Below, piece by piece: positions 58,434-64,000 of a stretch of 64,000 bases of DNA (within the stretch, counting starts at the first letter, position 1; the number at the start of each line of letters is the position of its first letter). The translations under genes and the position numbers were made by a program. The stretch is from NCBI GenBank assembly GCA_024682415.1, contig JAIKZG010000019.1:37232-101231 (forward strand), in the 5' to 3' direction. This stretch comes from Prevotella sp. GTDB lineage: Bacteria; Bacteroidota; Bacteroidia; Bacteroidales; Bacteroidaceae. The notes under the pieces were generated by a model. That model was not told the origin of the DNA. It did no database searches and was given only the letters and a program-made list of their open reading frames with translations.

Positions 58434-60575
58434 ATGGCAGCATTAGGAAAAATCAGACAGCATGGCCGAGTGCTTGTTGGCATCATTGGCTTTGGTCTGT
58501 TCGCATTCATCGCTGAGGAAGCTTTCCGCTCATGCGAGTCTACTCGCAACGACCAGCGTCAGCAGGTAGGCGAAGTGCTTGGCGAAAAAATCAACGTGCA
58601 AGATTTCCAAAAGCTCGTTGATGAGTATACTGACGTAATTAAGATGCAGCAAGGCGAAACCAATCTTAACGAGGCGCAGCTGAATCAAGTGAAAGACATG
58701 GTTTGGAACACTTACGTTCAGTCCAAACTCGTAGAGAATGAAGCCGAGAAACTTGGTCTTACCGTTACCGACGAGGAGATTCAAAACATCCTCAAGGAAG
58801 GCACCAACCCACTTCTCATGCAGACTCCATTCATCAATCAGCAGACACGTCGTTTTGATGTAAACGCATTGAAGCAGTTCCTTGCTCAGTATAAGACTCA
58901 GCAGCAGGCCAATCCACAGATGGCGGAACAATATGCTACTATCTACAAGTATTGGACATTCATCGAGAAGACACTTCGCCAGCAGACATTGGCAGAAAAA
59001 TATCAGAGCCTTCTCGCTCATTGTATCCTCTCTAACCCTGTAGAGGCTAAGATGGCTTTCAACGAGAGCAACGAAGAGAGCAACATTCAGCTTGCTTCTT
59101 TCTCTTATTCAAGCATCAACGACGACAAGGTTAAGCCTACAGAGAGCGAACTCAAAGACAAATACAGCGAGCTCAAGCCACGCTTCAAGCAGGCAGTAGA
59201 GAGCCGCGACATAAAGTATATCGACATCAAGGTAAATCCTTCAGCAACCGACCGCGCTGAAATCAACAAGCAGTTTGCCGGCTACGCAAAGGATCTCGCT
59301 TCAGCAGCCGACCCTTCTGACGTTGTTCGCAAGAGCACATCGCTCGTTTCTTACCTTGGCTTGCCTGTAAGCAAGAGCGCATATCCATCAGACATCGCTA
59401 CATTGCTCGACTCAATGTCAGTAGGCAGCGTTTCTAAGGTTATCGAGAACAAGGACGACAACACCCTCAACCTCGTTAAGCTTGTCGCTAAGCAGCAGTT
59501 GCCAGACTCTGTTCAGTATCGCATGATTCAGGTTGCAGCTCAGACTCCAGCAGAGGCTCACACCAAGGCAGACTCTATCGTAAAGGCATTGGCTGGCGGA
59601 GCTGACTTCGAGGTACTTGCCAAGAAGTACAATCAGACAGGCGAAAAGGCTTGGATGACAACAGCGCAATATCAGGGCGCAAGCACCATGGATAAGGACT
59701 CTAAGGCATATATCAACGCTCTTAACACAATGGCTGTTAATGAGGTTAAGAATATTGCCGTTACTCAGGGCAACATCATCGTTCAGGTGCTCGACCGCAA
59801 GGGCATGATCGACAAATACACCGCTGCCGTTGTAAAGCGCAACATTGAATTCTCTAAAGATACATATCGCACTGCTTACAACAAGTTCAGCTCTTTCGTA
59901 AGCGCATACCAGACTGCTGAGTCTATCGAAAAGAACGCAGCTAAGAACGGTTACACATTGCAGGAGCTCAACGATGTTACAACAAGCGGTCATTACCTCG
60001 CTGGCATCCACAGCACACGCGAAGCACTCAAATGGCTTTTCGAAGCTAAGGAAGGCGATGTATCTCCTATGTATGAGTGTGGCGACAACGACCACCTGCT
60101 TCTTGTAGTGCTCAACAAGATTCACAAGGAGGGTTATCGTGAACTTTCTGACCCACAGGTGCTTGAAATGGTAAAGGCAGAAGTAATCAAGGATAAGAAG
60201 GCAGAAATGCTTATCGCCAAGGCTAAGGATTGCAAATCACTTGCAGCTGCCAAGGCTAAGGGCGCAAACGTAGCTGCCGTTAATCAGATTACATTCGCAG
60301 CTCCTGCATTCATCGCAGCGACAGGCGCAAGCGAGCCAGCATTGAGCGGCGCAGTAGCAGCTACCAAGAAGGGTGCATTCTCTAAAGAGCCTGTAAAGGG
60401 TAACGCTGGCGTTTACCTCTTCCAGGTAACAAGCAAGAACAGTCGCAAGGCTAAGTTCGACGACAAGAGCGAAGAGCAGCGTCTTCGTCAGACCTACATG
60501 CAGTATGCGAGCCAGTTCATGAACGAGCTTTACCTCAAAGCTCACGTTAAGGACAACCGCTACTTGTTCTTCTAA
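58434..60575 (+). CDS. ppiD: PpiD-like membrane-anchored periplasmic peptidyl-prolyl isomerase
   Basis: 713 aa. Single N-terminal transmembrane helix (about 12-30, GRVLVGIIGFGLFAFIAEEA), SurA-N-like domain (40-200), a parvulin rotamase domain (about 355-460) and a second weaker repeat (about 520-640). Periplasmic chaperone for newly exported proteins. Codons are strongly biased (AAG, CTC, AAC, GGC), the pattern of a highly expressed gene, unlike the TGA-containing ORF 1.2 kb away. C-terminus ends in Phe-Phe. Confidence 0.93.
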   Translation: MAALGKIRQHGRVLVGIIGFGLFAFIAEEAFRSCESTRNDQRQQVGEVLGEKINVQDFQKLVDEYTDVIKMQQGETNLNEAQLNQVKDMVWNTYVQSKLVENEAEKLGLTVTDEEIQNILKEGTNPLLMQTPFINQQTRRFDVNALKQFLAQYKTQQQANPQMAEQYATIYKYWTFIEKTLRQQTLAEKYQSLLAHCILSNPVEAKMAFNESNEESNIQLASFSYSSINDDKVKPTESELKDKYSELKPRFKQAVESRDIKYIDIKVNPSATDRAEINKQFAGYAKDLASAADPSDVVRKSTSLVSYLGLPVSKSAYPSDIATLLDSMSVGSVSKVIENKDDNTLNLVKLVAKQQLPDSVQYRMIQVAAQTPAEAHTKADSIVKALAGGADFEVLAKKYNQTGEKAWMTTAQYQGASTMDKDSKAYINALNTMAVNEVKNIAVTQGNIIVQVLDRKGMIDKYTAAVVKRNIEFSKDTYRTAYNKFSSFVSAYQTAESIEKNAAKNGYTLQELNDVTTSGHYLAGIHSTREALKWLFEAKEGDVSPMYECGDNDHLLLVVLNKIHKEGYRELSDPQVLEMVKAEVIKDKKAEMLIAKAKDCKSLAAAKAKGANVAAVNQITFAAPAFIAATGASEPALSGAVAATKKGAFSKEPVKGNAGVYLFQVTSKNSRKAKFDDKSEEQRLRQTYMQYASQFMNELYLKAHVKDNRYLFF

Positions 60576-60660
60576 TCTTTGCTCTGTAATAGTTATATGA
60601 TTTAATCGCAATATATATTATAAGCGCGACAATAATCACTAAACTATTCATATACAAAAC

Positions 60661-60689
60661 AAGGCGTGCCTCATTACGAGACACGCCTT
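60661..60689. terminator. Bidirectional terminator
   Basis: AAGGCGTGCCTC (60661-60672) and GAGACACGCCTT (60678-60689) with one mismatch, between the convergent ppiD-like and 315-aa genes. Confidence 0.88.
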
Positions 60690-60723
60690 TCTTATTTCAA
60701 GAAGATTATAAACTCCTATTCTA

Positions 60724-61671
60724 TCACAGAGCAGGCTTCAAATCCCCACTTCCGTTATTATCCGAAGGAGCAGGCTCATCATTTCCCTTATCATTTACGC
60801 CATCAGGCTGTTCATTATCAGGCTTATCATCCTTATGCTCATCAGCAGGATTAAGCTGAGTAGCATCTGACCTATCGCTCGGTTCCTCCTTCTTATCCTT
60901 AGGAGCTTCATTATTCTCAGGAGTTTCATTCTTGCTGTCGGGCGAGAATTTCTCCTTCTTTCTCTTCGCCTTGCGCTTATGCTCCGCCATATCATAAGTA
61001 GCATCCCAGTCGCGCAAAGCGCAGCTGATATTTTCCACCACCTGAGTATAAGCACCATCTGCATCGGCAGAAGTATCAACATTGCCGTTGAGCACCTTTG
61101 CCATGCTCCAATAAGCCTCCTCCGTGTTCTGTCGTGCCACTGTCATTGGCAACGTTCCCACCTTCTCTATGGCACGCTCACTGTAAGCCACCTTCATCTT
61201 GTCGAAATGGCTTTCCATATCTTTCAGGTCAGCGTCCACGCCGAGAGCCGTCACAGCATCAGTATAATCTGTATTAATCTTCTCAAAATACTCCTCAATA
61301 CTACCAAAAGACTCACCAAGCTTCAATGAGCTTACGATAGGCATACTACCGTTTAGCTTGTTCATGCGCTCCGCATGAGCCACCACGGCAGCATCATCAG
61401 CAAGAAGCTTTCTATCAACCGTAGAACAGATGATACGAAATATCTTCGTGCAGATCTTCCTTTCTCTGGTCATGTCTTCGGTAAAAGGAGAAGCCTTTAC
61501 CACATCATACGATTTCTTCTCCACCTCAAAGGCATTGAGGAAATTCGTCACTTTCTTCTGTGCATCTTCAGAGAGCTTAGCTCCTGAGAGACTGCGCGCT
61601 ACGATTGCGTAGCGACCAACGTGCTGTCTGTTAGACAGTCTTGCGCCGGATTTTTTAACTAATTCTACCAT
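60724..61671 (-). CDS. Conserved protein of unknown function with charged C-terminal tail
   Basis: 315 aa. Residues 1-230 are helical and soluble (RLSNRQHVGRYAIVARSLSG, FEVEKKSYDVVKASPF), reminiscent of the Bacteroidetes DUF6261-type proteins, a weak match from memory. Then a basic patch (KRKAKRKKEK, about 234-243) and a disordered tail of 70 residues rich in Asp, Glu, Asn and Pro. No catalytic motif. No -7 element is seen in the 69 bp directly upstream; the nearest is at 61983-61976, in front of the TGA-containing ORF, so both may share a transcript. Confidence 0.75.
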   Translation of the reverse strand: MVELVKKSGARLSNRQHVGRYAIVARSLSGAKLSEDAQKKVTNFLNAFEVEKKSYDVVKASPFTEDMTRERKICTKIFRIICSTVDRKLLADDAAVVAHAERMNKLNGSMPIVSSLKLGESFGSIEEYFEKINTDYTDAVTALGVDADLKDMESHFDKMKVAYSERAIEKVGTLPMTVARQNTEEAYWSMAKVLNGNVDTSADADGAYTQVVENISCALRDWDATYDMAEHKRKAKRKKEKFSPDSKNETPENNEAPKDKKEEPSDRSDATQLNPADEHKDDKPDNEQPDGVNDKGNDEPAPSDNNGSGDLKPAL

Positions 61672-61703
61672 TATAAAAATTATTTATGTTTGATTATATA
61701 TGT

Positions 61704-61729
61704 ATCATTTCTCTATAAGAGAAAATGAT
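61704..61729. other. Hairpin between the TGA-containing ORF and the 315-aa gene
   Basis: ATCATTTCTCT (61704-61714) pairs with AGAGAAAATGAT (61718-61729) apart from one bulged base. It sits 12 bp past the TAA of the ORF and could be an attenuator or mRNA-processing stem. Confidence 0.55.
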
Positions 61730-61740
61730 TTCTTTTTTAA

Positions 61741-61965
61741 TTACGATATTCATACATTTATAGTAATCCTATCATATCTTTCTTGATTAGTATTCCATCT
61801 ACGAACTTGTCGAGCTGGAGCTATACGATCAAATTTAACTATATCTAAATATTCTTCATTACGTGCAGCACATCAAGCATCTACGCATGTAGTATCAGTA
61901 TTTCCACTTGCTGCATCAGCTTTACTATCACGAGCCATAACTCATATATGAGCAGTCTGACCCAT
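61741..61965 (-). pseudogene. 75-codon ORF with three internal TGA codons (recoded or decayed gene)
   Basis: From ATG 61965 to TAA 61741 the frame has no TAA or TAG, but TGA at codons 8, 31 and 72. Coding signature is strong: 40 of the 74 codons before the stop end in T and only one in C; all 7 Asp are GAT, all Asn AAT, Ala is GCT or GCA. With TGA as X the chain reads MGQTAHIXVMARDSKADAA..., ending ...RYDRITINVXIS; Trp or Gly would fit at X. A perfect TATATTTG lies 10 bp upstream. This genome uses TGA as a stop (for example the AraC-type gene). No homologue is recognised. It could be a fragment from a genome with code 4 or 25 or a TGA-recoded phage, a read-through gene, or decay by chance limited to TGA. 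Confidence 0.5.
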
Positions 61966-61975
61966 TTTGACGATG

Positions 61976-61983
61976 CAAATATA
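61976..61983 (-). promoter_or_regulatory. -7 element before the TGA-containing ORF
   Basis: TATATTTG on the minus strand, 10 bp before ATG 61965. Apart from this and the ORF, 61672-62195 is AT-rich with nothing else recognised but the GNAT promoter. Confidence 0.45.
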
Positions 61984-62099
61984 ATATATTATTTTTAAAT
62001 ATGCAACATACAAAATAAAATTTTTATCTTTTCTCCACAATTTTATTAACCTGATAAGCAATAATCCTATATTCTTCTTTTATTACGTATCAGCATATA

Positions 62100-62124
62100 G
62101 CAATATTATTATATATGATATTGC
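62100..62124 (+). promoter_or_regulatory. Inverted repeat, possible operator of the GNAT gene
   Basis: GCAATAT (62100-62106) and ATATTGC (62118-62124), 11-bp spacer, directly upstream of the -33 element. Confidence 0.35.
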
Positions 62125-62127
62125 ATA

Positions 62128-62156
62128 TTGCGATTTTCAGTTTATTATTACCTTTG
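62128..62156 (+). promoter_or_regulatory. -33/-7 promoter for the GNAT gene
   Basis: TTG (62128-62130), 18-bp spacer, TACCTTTG (62149-62156); ATG is 39 bp further. Confidence 0.65.
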
Positions 62157-62195
62157 CGATATATTTTCAAAATCTTATTAAATTAAAAAGAGAAT

Positions 62196-62672
62196 ATGAA
62201 CGAAATAAAGATAAGAAGAGCTGAAGAAAAAGACATAAATTCTGTAAATAAGCTATTATTTCAGGTTAATGCAGTGCATCAGAAAGGCCGTCCTGACCTT
62301 TTCATTGAGGGAGGAAAGAAATATGATGACGAGCAGTTATCCGCTATTTTTAGCGATGATAATACTCCTGTGCTCGTAGCTATCGACGACGAACAGGTGG
62401 TAGGCTATGCTTTCTGCATCCTTCAGCAGCCTCAACCCGGTCATTCCAAGCAACCAATAAAGACACTATATATTGACGATTTGTGTGTTGATGCAGAATG
62501 TCGTGGCAAGCACATAGGCACATTATTATATAATGCCGTTATCGACATGGCTCGCCAAATGAATTGTTATAATATCACCCTCAATGTGTGGACTTGCAAT
62601 CCTTCTGCCATAGGTTTCTATGAGCACCTCGGACTAAAGCCACAAAAGATTGGAATGGAAGCTATATTATAA
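62196..62672 (+). CDS. GNAT family N-acetyltransferase
   Basis: 158 aa, single acetyl-CoA-dependent acyltransferase domain. Seen: N-terminal strand-helix (IKIRRAEEKDINSVNKLLFQ), strand 4 TLYIDDLCVDAECRGKHIGT with the Q/R-x2-G-x-G/A-type pyrophosphate loop (RGKHIG), and CNPSAIGFYEHLGLKP at the C-terminus. Substrate unknown. Single gene with its own promoter. Confidence 0.92.
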   Translation: MNEIKIRRAEEKDINSVNKLLFQVNAVHQKGRPDLFIEGGKKYDDEQLSAIFSDDNTPVLVAIDDEQVVGYAFCILQQPQPGHSKQPIKTLYIDDLCVDAECRGKHIGTLLYNAVIDMARQMNCYNITLNVWTCNPSAIGFYEHLGLKPQKIGMEAIL

Positions 62673-62730
62673 CGCTTTAATAAGATAGATAACGCTCATA
62701 GACAACGATAATACGATAAGCTCCAAACGG

Positions 62731-63618
62731 CTAATACTTGATTTTAAAATAGTCGAGCAAAGCCTTATAATTATCTTGAGCCGTAAGGCATGTGTCGTAA
62801 AGATAGCCTTTTATTCGTGGCCAGTTGCGCAGACCACGATAATAAAACATTTTCAAATCGTCGGTGATGATGAATGGAACGACAGCTGATGACAGACACT
62901 CCTTAAACATCACAAGTCGCCCCACACGACCATTGCCATCCTGGAATGGATGGATGCACTCAAATCGTTGGTGGAAATCAATAATTTCTTCAAGATTATG
63001 GCGTTTTTTCTGATTATATTCAGCGAGTAAATCCTTCATCTGTTTATGTACGTCCTCGGGAGGGCATGTCTCTATTCCTCCCACCTCGTTAGGAAGTTTC
63101 TTATAATCGCCCACACGAAACCACTCCTTGCGACTATCAGATGTGCCTTGTTTCAATTCGCGATGCAAGCTTTTGATAAAACCCTCCGAAAGCCTGTCCG
63201 TTGCATGGTCAATAATCATGTCAATGCAACGAAAGTGATTAACCGCTTCCATCACATCATCCACACTAACGCATTCTTCATTTATACCAATAGTGTTAGT
63301 CTCAAAGATATAGCGAGTCTGCTCATGGGTGAGTCGGCTGCCTTCAATATGATTGGAATTGTAGGTGAGGTCGATCTGCGTACGATGGTAGATGCCGCCT
63401 TTCATACGCATCTCTTTCTGCTCACGCAATGCCACAAGAAGAGCATTCCTAAGTTTGCATGCGTTTTTGCGTTCAGGCAACACGGCATCGGTAGGAATAT
63501 TCCAAGTACGCCCAGTGAGGAACGCTCCGGGAATCTTTCCCTCCGCACAATAATTACGAGCCGTGCGCTCGGCAATGCCATTAGCCTCGGCAAAGGTTTT
63601 TACTGATAGAAACTCCAT
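62731..63618 (-). CDS. Fic family protein (class II) with N-terminal helix-turn-helix
   Basis: 295 aa. Residues 1-50 resemble an excisionase/MerR-like winged helix (VKTFAEANGIAERTARNYCA, then GRTWNIPTDAVLP). The Fic domain carries the full active-site motif IHPFQDGNGRVGR (about 220-232) with catalytic His, so it should transfer AMP (or another nucleotide part) to a Ser/Thr/Tyr target. The inhibitory motif S-N-H-I-E-G (about 88-93) precedes the core, which is class II. No antitoxin gene is adjacent; control is intramolecular and perhaps through the palindrome at 63679-63694. Confidence 0.93.
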   Translation of the reverse strand: MEFLSVKTFAEANGIAERTARNYCAEGKIPGAFLTGRTWNIPTDAVLPERKNACKLRNALLVALREQKEMRMKGGIYHRTQIDLTYNSNHIEGSRLTHEQTRYIFETNTIGINEECVSVDDVMEAVNHFRCIDMIIDHATDRLSEGFIKSLHRELKQGTSDSRKEWFRVGDYKKLPNEVGGIETCPPEDVHKQMKDLLAEYNQKKRHNLEEIIDFHQRFECIHPFQDGNGRVGRLVMFKECLSSAVVPFIITDDLKMFYYRGLRNWPRIKGYLYDTCLTAQDNYKALLDYFKIKY

Positions 63619-63663
63619 ACTATTATATTGCTTTTACGGCATAAAATGCCACATTTTCGATAA

Positions 63664-63694
63664 CAAAGTTACATTATTTTGCCGACAACGGCAA
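63664..63694 (-). promoter_or_regulatory. -33/-7 promoter of the Fic gene with overlapping palindrome
   Basis: TTG (63694-63692), 20-bp spacer, TAACTTTG (63671-63664). The inverted repeat TTGCCG-ACAA-CGGCAA (63679-63694) overlaps the -33 element and could be an operator for the HTH-bearing Fic protein. Confidence 0.6.
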
Positions 63695-63749
63695 GATAAT
63701 AAGATATTTTGTCATTTTGATGCAATGCGGATTGTGAATTTACACCGAA

Positions 63750-63999
63750 CTTTACTCCGAACTCTGCTGCGATTACAGATTGCGAAACGACATCGAAAAA
63801 TCACCTTGAAAAATTACAAAGAACGTTTTAAGGGCGATTTACCAATTTGCTGCGATGCAGATTGCGAAACAATGGAGAAAAACCAATTTGATAAATTACG
63901 AACTGCGAAACGATAGCAAGAAATCCGTTTGATGAATTGCAGAGAGCGTTTCAAGGGCGATTTGTCACTTTGTAGGTGTTACAAAGTGGAAAACGACGC
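63750..63999 (+). repeat. Diverged tandem repeats (about 41-bp base period)
   Basis: TGCGAAAC recurs at 63781, 63863 and 63904 (spacing 82 and 41). The segment starting AAATTACAAAGAACG at 63811 recurs in diverged form at 63934, 123 bp (3 x 41) later, each running into AAGGGCGATTT. GCTGCGAT..CAGATTGCGAAAC occurs twice. The array may continue beyond the window. No supported gene at 63619-64000. Confidence 0.65.
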
Positions 64000-64000
64000 A

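Noticed and set aside
61741..61965. Selenoprotein explanation for the TGA codons
   Set aside because: Three TGA in 75 codons, no selenocysteine insertion-type stem recognised after each, and sites do not resemble known selenoprotein redox motifs.
63563..63916. 117-codon plus-strand frame at the right end
   Set aside because: It overlaps the Fic start and promoter and then runs through diverged repeats; no protein-like features.

Overview
The window is chromosomal DNA of a Bacteroidales bacterium, most likely Prevotella or Segatella. The evidence is Bacteroidetes-type promoters (-7 element TAnnTTTG, often with TTG 18-21 bp upstream), families typical of this order (DUF5686, fimbrillin, DUF4491, DUF4105, HU-poor AT-rich spacers) and generally weak Shine-Dalgarno sites. 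No rRNA, tRNA, insertion sequence, integrase or CRISPR array was seen.

Layout. 1-994: end of a phospholipid head-group locus (CDP-alcohol phosphatidyltransferase plus PgpA-like phosphatase). 1078-3841: a DUF5686 outer-membrane protein behind a partly duplicated promoter. 3842-14400: a leftward ten-gene surface polysaccharide operon (Wzz, AAC(3)-like acetyltransferase, Wzx, Wzy-like polymerase, two GT4 and one GT2 glycosyltransferases, polysaccharide deacetylase, SGNH lipoprotein, initiating sugar-phosphate transferase), nearly all genes overlapping. 14515-15157: a strict 40-bp tandem array of 16 units. 15195-18694: SPOR lipoprotein, RuvX, peptide deformylase and a TPR protein in one leftward unit. 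18942-19805: a rightward envelope-stress-like trio. 19885-22425: an SLBB polysaccharide export protein; 22664-23947: MetY. 24131-27100: a receiver-domain/PPDK ATP-grasp fusion. 27257-31503: fimbrillin with a long structured leader and a second 40-bp array, then AraC-type and GyrI-like genes. 31584-41082: DNA maintenance (LigA, RecQ, RecJ), peptidases and a patatin. 41147-46734: TrmD, RNase Y, ZapA, a coiled-coil partner and a phosphosugar mutase. 46867-60575: DUF4491, a sodium/solute symporter, SecA, a phosphatase, an Lnb-like protein, a barrel protein, LptC, a CNNM-type protein and a PpiD-like chaperone. 60724-64000: a conserved unknown with an acidic tail, a TGA-interrupted ORF, GNAT, Fic and diverged repeats.

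The strongest anomalies are: (1) a 75-codon ORF at 61741-61965 (minus) with intact promoter, ATG and TAA, strong coding signature (40 of 74 codons end in T, one in C) but three internal stops, all TGA, in a host that uses TGA as stop; (2) a dispersed 40-bp repeat family (16 units, 8 units, one solo unit) with a hairpin in each unit kept by G-U-compatible changes, always next to surface-structure genes; (3) a roughly 310-nt nested-stem leader ending in a perfect AAGGAGG in front of the fimbrillin gene; (4) a two-receiver protein fused to a PPDK ATP-grasp domain without the catalytic His and PEP domains.
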